Shown one piece after another: positions 1-10,620 of a DNA stretch of 64,000 nt. Both the position numbers and the translations under genes were made by a program. Every line of letters begins with the position of its first letter. Position 1 is the first letter of the stretch. The notes beneath the pieces were generated by a model, which saw nothing but the letters and a program-made list of their open reading frames with translations, searched no databases and had not been told where the DNA came from. This DNA comes from Trema orientale (lineage: Eukaryota > Streptophyta > Magnoliopsida > Rosales > Cannabaceae), in NCBI GenBank assembly GCA_002914845.1, contig JXTC01000027.1, positions 1,404,034-1,468,033 on the forward strand, written 5' to 3'.

Positions 1-720
1 GAATTTAATCAATCAGTTAAGAAACTCAAATCACACTAATAAACATGATTTTCAACCTATATGCATGTAGGAATAGAAATGCATTCTTTAATTAGTATAT
101 CTTGAGGTGTATTGTTGAAAAGTATACTAGTATTAGTATCTAGGCACTATGACTAGTAAAAACTTAGTTTAGAGTCAAATTTTAGAACTACTCATGAAAT
201 TATGAAATCTAGATGCAAGGATGTTTATTAGTGTCATGATGCATTCATGAGAACTTTGGGCATTACAAAAATCGAGCAGTATAACGGCTATATTTTCCTA
301 AAACTAAAATTTTAAACATGCATAAAAACCATACAACCCAATTCCAAAACAATCTGATATACAACAGTTCATAAGTTCACCAAATATCTAATCAAATTAT
401 TGAAATTCATAAAAATCGACAATTTTAAGAAATAGGTCATGATGCAACTTTTAATACAAAATAATAAAAAAACTTGGTAATTAAACCCCTACCTCGCATT
501 GATAGCTAAGCTAAGCTATCCGTGCCCGTAGAATCTCTCGTTGGTCATCCAGTCACTCGAGAGGTCGTTTCAGGATCCCGTGAGCTCACTTTGAGGAGTG
601 ACTTTCCAAACGAAGTCTCAAATTAAGAAACAGATGACACCAATGAATTCCTAGTGCCCAAAAATGGGAGGTCAGATATATAACTCAATTAATTTGGGAC
701 CCGGACCGAAATCCAGCCAG
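1..720. repeat. Truncated retroelement fragment upstream of the RLP array
   Basis: No gene is seen. From about 272 to 716 the sequence is a close copy of positions 3403-3852 and 16676-17124, which lie inside the LTR-like element of the two RLP units. It then stops at the four bases CCAG (717-720) and continues directly with the first base of duplicated unit A. Positions 1-271 have no counterpart elsewhere in the window. I read this as the remnant of another copy of the same element, cut off by the event that created the edge of unit A. Confidence 0.6.
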
Positions 721-1004
721 CTTAACTAAGGTATAACAGACTCCTTGAACCCTGCTTTCTGACTACTGAATTGGGCAAACGAGCTCTTGACAAGTCAACT
801 TGATTACAAGTGACTTAAATATGAAGCAATCTTTACAGTGTGTGAACAGAGATTGTGCTAAGCAAAAGAAATTGGGTCAAAATTAAGTGAGTCTGATTAA
901 TATGTGATGCAATGGGATACATATATGTATTTCTTTCTCATTGTTACTATAGATCAATATTAGCTATACCTTCATTGTCAGAACTGTTGTTGGTAAGGTG
1001 GTTT

Positions 1005-1091
1005 AGGGCGCGTTTTATCCTTCCAACTTTCTATTTAAAAGCTGTTTCTAGATTTGGAGAATAGGATTCGAATCCTATACCAAACGCATTC
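1005..1091. mobile_element. Half-deleted foldback MITE (unit A copy)
   Basis: This is the allelic position of the intact foldback element at 14141-14303. Only the right arm survives here, starting at GTTTTATCC and ending in CCAAACGCATTC. TTA flanks both ends (1002-1004 and 1092-1094), as in the other copy. The left arm has been lost, so this copy cannot form the hairpin. Confidence 0.75.
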
Positions 1092-2204
1092 TTAGTTACC
1101 TCAAATTTGTGGCTCTTCTTTAAACCTGGTTTAGTGAGGAAAAAACATATTGAGCTAGGGAAAAAAAAAATTATTCGTAGCTTTTTGCAATAATTTTAAA
1201 TTTCTCCCAACTACATTAAATTTCCTTTCATTTTCTATGAAGTTTTATACCTCTTTTCTAGTTGAAATCCGAACACAAGAAAAAAGTTTCTATTTTCTTT
1301 TCTCCTCTCAATATAATCCAAGCTATTCAGAGAAAGTTAGGACATCGTTTACTCTTTATTTACTTGTCGTTTGTTTTAGTCTCATTCCCTAGTTGTTTTA
1401 GTTTTATTTTGGGCTAAAACGTTGCATTTTCAACTAGACAGAGCCTTACTTATTGTGATGTTGACGGGATGTAAGGAGCAGACTTGAATATTGTTTATCT
1501 CAGAGTTTTAAGAGTTTCTAAGAGCATGACAATCAACTATATGTGAAAACTGTATATTGGACAGAAGATTGTCTTCCATGCTCCTTGGAAAGTTACTCTT
1601 TGATCCAGAACATAAATTAATATCTTCACTCATTGAGCTAAGCAAAAGAAATAATTAGATCCAGATTCAATCTTATTTATTCTGTTTTGTTTTATTTTGC
1701 TAATACTCGATATGCCATAGAATTGGAATGGAAAAGAAACAAGAATGATATCAATGAACCTCACTCAATTCAACTAATTGTGGACTCTCTTCCACTTGAA
1801 TTACAACACGGTGGTCCAGTGGACTAAATATAATTTCAATACATATGCATTATGGTCCCACACTCCTACTCTGTCTCTAGGATTTTGAATGCAAGAGTCC
1901 TAATATATGTAAGAATTAACTATTGGTAGCAAAATCACTATATATGTAACATTATATGTCAATATATTTACATGAGAAACTATGTTACCTGTGTAAGAGT
2001 TTTGGTACACAGATACATCGGAAGTGATCTCATTGTGTTAAGATCGAATAATATAAATTATTTGACTCAATACATTGCTTTATTGATGGAAAAATTTTGT
2101 TAGGTCGAACAAATATTAAAACATTTATGTTAAGGTAAGTTACTCTACTGTCTTATCAGATTTTCCAGATTTGCAAAAACTTTAAGTAATAAGCAGAAAC
2201 CAAG

Positions 2205-2471
2205 AACAGATAAAGAGGGACACACGAGATTTTATCGTGGTTCAGCACAATCATGTTGTGCCGACATCCACGGGACCTAGTCCAATTAGCAATAATCTAC
2301 TAGAAGCATAATAGAAATACAAATAAGGTCTTATACAATGAATTCTAGAACTCCCTTCTAGTTGCCGCCAGTTTGAGCGTCCGATTCCTCCATAAAATTA
2401 CTCTTCAATATGGTGTTGAACTCTCTTCAACTGTTGTTCTTGAACTTCCCAGCTCTAACACACAAGATCTC
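2205..2471 (+). mobile_element. Copia-like retroelement remnant, left part
   Basis: The stretch around 2220-2280 (ACGAGATTTTATCGTGGTTC and following) resembles the widespread plant 'gattt-acgtggttc-ggc' motif found in or next to LTRs of Copia-type elements. It is interrupted at 2472 by a second element and may continue at about 4293-5100. No coding capacity remains. The class assignment is inference from the motif only. Confidence 0.4.
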
Positions 2472-4290
2472 TGTCACGACCTAAACCCTGGGCCAATGGC
2501 AGATAGGGGAATTCCACAAGTGGAAATTCATAAGTTGTTTTAGAAAAATATAGAAACTTCAATATTTCAGATTAACGATAAGCTAGTTTCAAAATGACAG
2601 TTTCTGTAAAATTTTATAAAAATAATCCAAATTATAAATTCTCACAGTTTTGTGATCATCATTAGACATAGACTGTTTATAATATTCATAAAACATACAT
2701 ATGCATCAACATCATTATCATAAGTAGGCATAACAGGTAATATAGGCTAAATCCAAAGTAGGAGCCTTATAGTGTTATTACAAATCTAAAATAGGAGTTA
2801 CTAAGTGGTTACCAACTAAAAAACTAGTAATAGCTTTCTCTTCTAATCACTCCGCTCTGGAATTGCCCAAGTCACACTCCACACCACCTAAGGGGGGAAA
2901 GGATAAGAGGGTGAGCATTTACATGCTCAGTAGGAATTTAATTATCCTTTTTGGTATGAATGCAACTTTTTAAACCTGCATAGTTAGTACCTTTCCAAAA
3001 TCTATTTATAAATCGAGTTACAAAATCATCAAGATTAAGAGTAATCACATATTCAAAACCAAAACCAAAGTTATAATGTTGTGCATAACATAAATCATAC
3101 AAGTATACAAATGAGCTCTCATCCTCCCATCACGGTCTTGTAATACCTCTTTAGTAAAAGTACCCAGCATCCTGACACTACCCAGAGGTGTATCAGTAAA
3201 TCCTGCACAGGGATCTAGGTCTCTCACCTAGCGCTGCAACAACTCAGCAGAGATCAAAGATCCATGATGCAAAAATAGAACTCAAGTGTGTGATCCTATG
3301 GTAGGTATAACATGCCATAGAGTGTGTAATAACTATGCATCAATTATATCAAGAAAATCATGCTTTAAAACTCATTTGGTATTATTCTGGGATTTACTGA
3401 AAATCGAGCAGTATAACGGCTATATTTTTCCAAAACCAAAATTTTAAACATGTATAAAAACCATACAACCCAATTCCAAAACAATCTGATATACAACAGT
3501 TCATAAGTTCACCAAATATCCAATCAAATTATTGAAATTCATGAAAATTGACAATTTTAAGAAATAAGTCATAATGCAACTTTTAATACAAAATAAGCAA
3601 AAAACGCGGTAATTAAACCCCTACCTCGCATTGATAGTTAAGCTAAGCTATCCGTGCCCGTAGAATCTCTCGTTGGTCACCCAGTCACTTGAGAGGTCGT
3701 TTCAGGATCCCGTGAGCTCACTTTGAGGGGTGACTTTCCAAACGAAGTCTCAAATTGAGAAACAGATGTCACCAATGAATTCTTAGTGCCCAAAAATGGT
3801 AGGTCAGACATATAACTCAATTAATTTGGACCCCGGACCGAAATCCAGCCAATGGCATGCAAAATGAGGGGAAATCCGAGCCTCGCATCTCGAATTTCGT
3901 ACCGCTTCGAAACCTATCGATGCTATATATTAAGACTCGTCTCTTGAACTTACTTAGTCTAATTTCAGTTTCGAGGCCCCGAGCTTAAATTTGGGCTTTA
4001 ATTGGAACTAATTTCAAAGTTACAAAAATGTCAATTTCTGAAAATATTTGCATAAATACCACAAATTTCATATCTGATTTTCTCTCAGTCCATCCATCTA
4101 TTCCACACAAAACCATCACTCATTCTCCTATCTTAAATCACATAATCACCTCTTAAAGTTTCAAGAACAATAATTGAACATCACAAAAATAATTATTCAA
4201 ATGCCACATTTTGTTACAAAAATGACAAAAGAAGTTTCAAACACTCCCAGGTCAATCACAAGCTCCCGCAAGTGAAATAGTTGCTAAAAT
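2472..4290. mobile_element. Solo-LTR-like element beginning TGTCACGACC (unit A)
   Basis: Begins with TGTCACGACC, a common start of plant Ty3/gypsy-type LTRs, and contains the 'gtgagcatt...tgctcagtagg' type motif at about 2911-2934 seen in such LTRs. No gag or pol reading frame is present. The right border is not resolved: sequences on both sides (2415-2471 and 4293-4350) are partly similar to each other, both ending near AAGATCTC. An almost identical copy lies at 15746-17560. The 62-aa and 60-aa open frames inside or next to it are not genes. Confidence 0.5.
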
Positions 4291-5690
4291 CTCTTCAGCT
4301 CTGCTGGTCTGAAGCTTTCCAACTCTAACAGAAAAAACATAAGATCTCTCTTGTGCTCAGGTCACTATAGGTCTTACCATCAAAATAAATTCAATAACTA
4401 GACTCAATATACAAAGGACTTAGAGTAAAAATACCTAAACTCTAAGAATTTTCTTCTTACTTTTTGAGCAAGAGAATCTGTTAAAATATCTCTAAGAAAG
4501 CATGGGAGACGTCTTACTATCAGATAGAAACTTAGGCAAGTACAAGAAGACAAAAATAATTCCCAATAAGGACAAAAATTAGAAGTGTCACCTTGATAAA
4601 ACAAACAGAGACTCTGATAAGACAAATGCAATAATGTAATTTACGACTCAAATCTGAAGGTCTTATCTTGACAAAATATTTTGACACACAGATAAGACAG
4701 GCCCATAATATGCAAACCAGTTAAACATACAAATGTTAAGACTACCACATGCACACTGAGTAGACAAATTTATTAACTCGTGAAACAGACAAACATGAGT
4801 AGTAGATACACATGTAAATGTGGTGAACCTAACAAAACGAGTTTGTAAACCTACAATCTAAATATGCTGACCACCTGATGCAACACATGAGATATTGAAT
4901 TCAGGATTATGGTGTTTTTAGTTGCTAAGTTGAGCAATGCTACGACAGATTTCTCACATGATTATACAGAAAGATATACAAAGACGCAAACTGAAATACA
5001 ACTGAAAATTATTCATTACAACCCAAAAGATCATAAATGCCAAATACTAACATGTACCAACAATTTATTAATTGAAAAGACAAAGACAGACATCTAAAGT
5101 GCTAACATTTTATTAAGATGTCTATATACCTAAATCTGTCAAATTTTTAATGCCGAGATCAACACGTTAGAATAGCTCTTTGAAAAAAGATTGCTAAATT
5201 GTGGTTCGAATATTCTACATGTCATTTTTCAATTTTTCCACAATCAATACGGCATAATTAAAAGTATTGACTAGCTTGAAGCAAACAATACGTTAAGAAT
5301 ATATTCATGCTGCCCCTAACAAAATTAAAATTCTAATTCCAAGTCCTTTGACTTTAGGCAATCACTCTTTATTTTCAGACTTAGTTAATGTACAAAACTA
5401 ATTCAAAAGATTAGGATCCCTACTCTTAACATTTCTCCGTTCTGCCAAGAAAACGTATATAGGTAAAGACGGTCAAGTAAATTCTTACCACTTTAGTTGC
5501 CTAAACAAGTTTTTTTTTTTCTTTTTTTCCGAACATTTAATTCAATATTTATCCACCTTGGGACATCGTATTGCTAGAAATTAGGTAAAGCCACTTTTGT
5601 TTTTTCCCCTTCTGCTGCACCGTGACTTCTTATTTTAGGTAATATAACAAATCACATGTTATTAAATTTGTTCCAAAAGACCTCTAATAG
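4291..5690. other. Intergenic, retroelement tail and distal RLP-A upstream region
   Basis: No gene is supported. 4293-5100 looks like the continuation of the retroelement remnant. 5101-5345 is similar to 12753-13045 and 18380-18600, so it belongs to the upstream region shared by all RLP units. A T-rich tract sits at 5511-5528. Confidence 0.5.
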
Positions 5691-5691
5691 G

Positions 5692-6427
5692 ACCCCTATG
5701 CTCTAGTTAATTAATATAACCCTAAAATCTATGCTTTCGGATAATTTTTGAACAAAATACCCGTAAATATGCTCTTATTCATCTATGTGCTCAAGCTTTG
5801 TTAAGCATCTCAAGCATCTCATTTGCTTTAATCCGATATTGATCAACATAACAATATGGATAAGCAATTTATTTGTTTAAATTTTATGAGTATGCTTTAA
5901 AATAGTCTATCTCTAATTTTTGAGATGTTCCGACATGATTTATTTCTTAAAAAATCAATTATGGACTCAATTTTGCAAAATTTATCGAAGAACCATGACA
6001 ACGATCGAATTTTTTTTACCACTTTCAACTATTCTTAACCATTTTTGACGAAACAATAATTTTCAACAATTTTTTACAAGATTTCGACAGCAGTCATATT
6101 TTTTTTTTTTTAGAAATTTTGAGAGTTTTCATCCTTTTGACACTTTTTTATGATTTTTAAAAAGGTTTTTTTGTCAAAATTTGCAGAAATGAACCCAAAA
6201 TTGAATTTTTAAGACACAAATTACCTTATAACATCTCAGATCTTAGTAATAAATAATTTTAAAATATATTAATAACATTTAAACTTGATATATGAAAGAT
6301 TTGAACTCGTAATTTCCATATGAGGAGGAAGTCTAATTACCACTAGGCTATGCTTTCATTTTTTATAGCGGCATTTTAGTCAAAAAGCATATATTGCAGA
6401 CTTTTATTAGCTTGAGCATAGAGGTGA
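5692..6427. mobile_element. MITE-like insertion upstream of RLP-A
   Basis: Imperfect terminal inverted repeats: GACCCCTATGCTCTAGTTAA at the left, and on the right a sequence whose reverse complement reads CACCTCTATGCTCAAGC. The interior is AT-rich without coding capacity. It contains a tRNA-like A box and B box on the minus strand (separate entry). The equivalent place in unit B falls in the assembly gap, so presence there is unknown. Confidence 0.5.
6296..6354 (-). mobile_element. tRNA-derived SINE-like remnant
   Basis: Read on the minus strand this gives ATAGCCTAGTGGTAATTAG, a good match to a pol III A box (TRGCNNAGYGG), followed about 35 bases later by CGAGTTCAAATC, close to a B box. This is the arrangement at the head of tRNA-derived SINEs. 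No poly-A tail or flanking duplication was resolved, so it may be only a fragment carried inside the surrounding element. Confidence 0.4.
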
Positions 6428-7179
6428 AATTCGACTGCTTTGATGCTTATATAATTTAGTATTAATCAATTACAGTAACACTCTTTGCTTTATATATGTC
6501 AAAACTAGACTGACATTCTAAACGAAAAAAATAACCATCAGACCCTTGGAATTTTAAGAAGACAAAAATATCCATACAACTTCCACGATTTAGTTATATA
6601 TTTTTTTCAAGTTAAAAAACGAATAGCTATCTCAATATAGTAGATCTTCATAAATGGAAAGTTAAGGTTCAAAACTAAACTAGTCTTTAAATTTAACTAG
6701 TCAGTGTGGCGTTTGTGTAATTTTTATGAATTCTAGTGGATCTCTCTGCAATGATTTTTTATCCAAAGGATCTATATTTTTTGACATTAGTTTGACATTA
6801 GTGAGAGTTGTCAGGGTAAATTTCCCCTTATTTATTTAGTATTTGCATGAAGCCCCATTAATATTTTTTTTTAAAACCCCATTAATAATTTTATGCACAA
6901 CAAAAGTAGACAACATATAAGTGATCTAATTAGAAATTAATTCTTTTTCGTTTAACAAAAATGTTACAAAAATATTAATTTTGTTTAATAATATTAATCA
7001 AGGGAGTATTTTAATTACAATATGAAAGTAAATTTATTTTCATCCACAAAAAAAAAAAAAGAAGTGTTGTACCACAAGAAACTTGTTGTACTGTTGTTCA
7101 AACACTATTCAATAAATTTTAAGTTAATAAAAGTTTTTATATTTCATTTTTATTTGAAAGTTTATAAGATCTTAAATTA

Positions 7180-7380
7180 ATGGCTTTAAATTTCTACTTC
7201 GTGACTAATCACGGTCGTCATAAACATGTTGCAATTTTTTCCACGAATATGGGCCCTATAGGAGCTGCATGTATCATTTGGCTAAGTGATCAGCCATCTA
7301 TTTATATGCGTGGTGGAGCTGATGATATGCGTATAGCATTTACTCCAATATTGCTTCACCTTGAATTATTGTCAAATTAA
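7180..7380 (+). promoter_or_regulatory. Upstream ORF of RLP-A, 66 codons, ending one base before the RLP start
   Basis: An ATG at 7180 opens a 66-codon frame whose TAA (7378-7380) is followed by a single T and then the RLP-A ATG at 7382. The unit B copy is broken by a 4-base deletion and is only 32 aa long. The peptide matches no family I know. Whether the transcript starts upstream of 7180 is not known; if it does, this uORF could limit RLP-A translation. Confidence 0.4.
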
Positions 7381-7381
7381 T

Positions 7382-10270
7382 ATGGCAGGCTTCATCCTTG
7401 GGAATTTCAATCTGAGAGTAAGGCTCTTGTTGATGCTAGTGATCGTTCTTGTACTCAACGAAGGCAGGGGAAATACTCGAGCGCAGTGCATAGAGAGGGA
7501 AAGACAAGCTCTTCTTCGCTTTAAACAAGGTCTTGTACTTGATCCTGCAAACCTCCTATCGTCTTGGAAAAGCAGCGATCCAAGTTGTTGTTCATGGAAA
7601 GGAATCAGGTGCGACAATCGAACCAATCATATTATCATGCTTAGTCTTTATCCTGAATTTAGGTGTAATGAATATAGTTGTTTTCCAATCAATTATATAA
7701 GTGGCAAAATTGATTTGGCCTTAGTTGAATTGCATTATCTAAGGCATTTGGATAGGTTTACTAGGATTCCAAAGTTCATTGGTTCTTTCAAAAGACTCAG
7801 ATATCTAAATTTCTCAGGAAATCCAATCATTGGGACCATTCCTTCCCAAATTCGGAACCTCACTAGATTGCAGTTTCTTGATCTTGACAGCTATAGTCCA
7901 ATGACTGCTGATGACCTTGAATGGCTTTCTTATCTCCCTTCTTTAAGAAGCCTTACCCTTGGGCGTATTCATTTCACCAAAGCTGTGGATTGGCTTCAAT
8001 CAATTAAAACGGCCAATTCCTTATCCACCTTAAATTTGAATTATTGTCAATTTCCAGAGATAGACATTTGGTCTCTGTCCCAAATAAATTCTTCCAATTC
8101 TCTCAGATCTCTTAGTAGTATTGGAAATAAAATCCATACAAGAACACTTCCTTGGCTGCTCAATGTTAGTCGTAACCTTGTTTATCTTACTCTGCGTGAC
8201 ACCTATGACCCCTTTAACCCATATATAGCCCATCAAATACTTCCTCAAAATTCTTTTCGAAATTTGACTTCTCTTGAATACGTTGACTTGTCAAACAATG
8301 GACTCATAGGTGGAATACCAAAATCCTGGGGGAATCTTTGTAGCCTAAAAACACTTGATCTGTCTCAAAACAGTTTGAATGGAACACTTCATGATCTTCT
8401 AGAAAGCCTCACAGGTTGCTCTGTGAATTCCTTAGAGATTCTGAGTTTGACATCGAACCAACTCACAGGACCGTTGCCTGACCTTTCGCATATGTTAGCC
8501 CTAAGACAGTTGAGCATAGCTAATAATCAGCTAAATGATACCATACCAGAAAGTATTGGTCAGCTCTTTAATCTAAGGGTGTTGGATTTTTCTTCAAACT
8601 CTTTCACCGGGGTCATCTCTGAGATCCATTTACAAAAACTTATTAAGTTGGAGCAATTAGCCTTATCTTTTAACTCTTTAACATTGAACTTCAGCTCCAA
8701 TTGGGTTCCTCTGTTTCAACTGGTTGCCATAGAACTGAGTTCTTGTAAGTTGGGTCCACAATTTCCAACATGGATCAAAAGCCAACTAAGTCTTTCTGTT
8801 ATAGATTTTCACAACACTAGTATTTCTGATACAATTCCCAACTGGTTTTGTAATCTAACTTCTGAATTGAAGTATTTAAACCTGTCTCTAAATCATATCA
8901 CTGGCAGCTTACCCAATTTTCCTTTGACTAATAGTATTTACCCGATAGTCGATTTGAGTTCCAACCAAATTCACGGTGCTATTCCCCCTTCTCTTTCAAA
9001 CGCAACTGTTTTGCGTCTCTCCAATAACAAGTTTAGAAGCCTTGCACTTTTCTTATGTACATCCGTTGAAAGAGTGCAACTAGTACTTGATCTTTCCAAT
9101 AACTTGTTATTTGAAAAACTTCCTGATTGTTGGAAGCATGTCGAGTTCTTATCTGTTCTCAATTTGGAAAACAACAAATTGTTCGGTATAATCCCTAACT
9201 CAATGGGTGAGTTACCATTTATTTTAGACTTGCGTCTGAGCCGCAATAATTTCTCAGGTGATTTGCCCTCATCCTTGAAGAGCTGTACTATTCTAGAAGT
9301 TTTAGATGTTGGAGAGAACAACTTGAAAGGAGAAGTACCAAGCTGGATTGGAGAAAGATTGACAAATTTAAATGTCCTTCGTTTAAAGTCAAATAAATTC
9401 CATGGAAGCATACCATTAAATTTGTGTCATCTCCAGTCCATTCGAATATTGGACCTTTCCTTCAATAACATATCTGGAGATATTCCATCATGCATGGACA
9501 ATTTCACTTTCATGGTTCAGAAAGTACAACTAATTCCAGAGATATATCGTGTTTCTTTCGCCGGTATAAGTTTAGATTATGAGGTTCCTTATGATGCATT
9601 GATTATGTGGAAAGGACTAGAACTTCACTATGGTAAGAATGCTCTGCTTTTGAGAATGATCGATCTTTCAAGAAACAGACTGACCGGAGAGATTCCTAAG
9701 GGTTTGACAAACCTTGTTGAACTAATTCAGTTAAATCTTTCATGGAATAATTTGAGAGGAGTCATCCCTGAGAAGATTGGTCAGTTAAATAAGCTTGAAT
9801 CATTAGATTTGTCCCATAATCAACTTTCTGGTAATATCCCAATAAGCTTGGCAAATATATTTTTCCTGGGTTATTTGGACTTGTCAAGTAATCACTTGTC
9901 GGGAAGAATTCCAACAGGCACTCAACTACAAAGTTTCAATGCTTCTAAGTATGCTGGCAACTCCGAACTCTGTGGTCAACCTTTGACCATTATGTGCCCT
10001 GGAGATGAAAGTACTCCGCAAGTTCCTTCAGATTCATCAAGTGGTGAAGAAAGCTATGATGATGCTAGTGGAGAATGGTTTGAAATGTCATGGTTTCGCA
10101 TCGGAATCGAGGTCGGATTCGCCGTTGGATTTTGTGGAGTTTGTGGTAATTTGTGGGTCAACACTTCTTGGAGACTTGCCTATTTTCGGTTCTTCAATAA
10201 CCTGGGAGATTCGCTTTATGTGAGGATTATTGTCAAGCTAGCTACACTGAAGAGAAGGTTTTCAAACTGA
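7382..10270 (+). CDS. Receptor-like protein with leucine-rich repeats (RLP-A)
   Basis: Cell-surface LRR receptor-like protein of the Cf/HcrVf/EIX type, 962 aa in one exon. In this family the extracellular repeats bind pathogen or self ligands and signalling needs a partner kinase such as SOBIR1. I start at ATG 7382; the open frame extends seven codons upstream but without an ATG. Order: signal peptide (about 1-35, VRLLLMLVIVLVLNEG), N-terminal cap (CIERERQALLRFKQ), about 25 or more LRRs with many N-glycosylation sites, an island region before ALIMWKG, terminal LRRs, an acidic stretch, a transmembrane helix (about 905-925, GIEVGFAVGFCGVCG with GxxxG spacing) and a short basic tail without kinase. 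Compared with RLP-B it lacks about 48 aa (two LRRs) near residue 365, and the first LRR core is disrupted (HLDRFTRIP against HLDLSYNGFTRIP). No internal stop. The ligand cannot be inferred. Confidence 0.93.
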   Translation: MAGFILGNFNLRVRLLLMLVIVLVLNEGRGNTRAQCIERERQALLRFKQGLVLDPANLLSSWKSSDPSCCSWKGIRCDNRTNHIIMLSLYPEFRCNEYSCFPINYISGKIDLALVELHYLRHLDRFTRIPKFIGSFKRLRYLNFSGNPIIGTIPSQIRNLTRLQFLDLDSYSPMTADDLEWLSYLPSLRSLTLGRIHFTKAVDWLQSIKTANSLSTLNLNYCQFPEIDIWSLSQINSSNSLRSLSSIGNKIHTRTLPWLLNVSRNLVYLTLRDTYDPFNPYIAHQILPQNSFRNLTSLEYVDLSNNGLIGGIPKSWGNLCSLKTLDLSQNSLNGTLHDLLESLTGCSVNSLEILSLTSNQLTGPLPDLSHMLALRQLSIANNQLNDTIPESIGQLFNLRVLDFSSNSFTGVISEIHLQKLIKLEQLALSFNSLTLNFSSNWVPLFQLVAIELSSCKLGPQFPTWIKSQLSLSVIDFHNTSISDTIPNWFCNLTSELKYLNLSLNHITGSLPNFPLTNSIYPIVDLSSNQIHGAIPPSLSNATVLRLSNNKFRSLALFLCTSVERVQLVLDLSNNLLFEKLPDCWKHVEFLSVLNLENNKLFGIIPNSMGELPFILDLRLSRNNFSGDLPSSLKSCTILEVLDVGENNLKGEVPSWIGERLTNLNVLRLKSNKFHGSIPLNLCHLQSIRILDLSFNNISGDIPSCMDNFTFMVQKVQLIPEIYRVSFAGISLDYEVPYDALIMWKGLELHYGKNALLLRMIDLSRNRLTGEIPKGLTNLVELIQLNLSWNNLRGVIPEKIGQLNKLESLDLSHNQLSGNIPISLANIFFLGYLDLSSNHLSGRIPTGTQLQSFNASKYAGNSELCGQPLTIMCPGDESTPQVPSDSSSGEESYDDASGEWFEMSWFRIGIEVGFAVGFCGVCGNLWVNTSWRLAYFRFFNNLGDSLYVRIIVKLATLKRRFSN

Positions 10271-10620
10271 TACACAGGTAACTATAAAATGCCTACTCTT
10301 ATGTTTCATTCTTTCAATTGTGAAATGAGTTCACGGGCTCCTCTTGTCTTCTCTTGGTTCACTTTCATGTCTCTTCTATTCAAGCACTAGAAAAAAAATT
10401 TAATGTTTGAACCGGCTAAGATGAGTTTCAAGAGTCTAAAGTTAGAAATCCATTTTCCAGTTTCATTTATATACAAAAAGTTTCCCCCTGTTCTGATCTC
10501 CAATACTAGAACTTTCTTGATGAAGATTCACATTGCAGGAAACTGAAGAGCCATTTATCATCACCTGGTCGAACAATCTTATGGGAGGCTTCAAGATTTA
10601 AACTTCATTTTCAAATGTGC
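10271..10620 (+). other. RLP-A 3' UTR with probable intron
   Basis: Seven bases after the stop, CACAG|GTAACT at 10277/10278 looks like a splice donor, and CATTGCAG|GAAACTG at 10538/10539 like an acceptor. The proposed intron is 10278-10538. The arrangement is echoed in RLP-B, where the donor lies inside the open frame. No transcript evidence. Confidence 0.45.

Larger units (their letters stand above)
721..10440 (+). repeat. Tandem duplication unit A (RLP-A unit)
   Basis: Long direct duplicate of 13858-23250. Base 721 (CTTAAC...) pairs with 13858. Upstream DNA (721-5585 and 6473-7380) is almost identical between units apart from small indels. Similarity continues through the RLP gene and, more weakly, into the 3' untranslated region. 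The unit holds a half MITE, an LTR-like element, a second MITE, a promoter region and RLP-A. Confidence 0.9.

Noticed and set aside
3045..3227. 60-codon minus-strand frame also present at 16319-16501
   Set aside because: Inside the solo-LTR-like element; conservation is due to the duplication.
4909..5097. 62-codon open frame conserved at 18193-18381
   Set aside because: Identity between copies is explained by the recent duplication. The peptide has no family features and lies in retroelement-like DNA.
7361..7381. Extension of RLP-A seven codons upstream
   Set aside because: Begins with TTG, no ATG; the first ATG at 7382 directly precedes the signal peptide. The same applies to RLP-B at 20053.
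8971..9411. 146-codon minus-strand frame inside RLP-A, and similar ones in both RLP genes
   Set aside because: Antisense shadows of LRR coding sequence.
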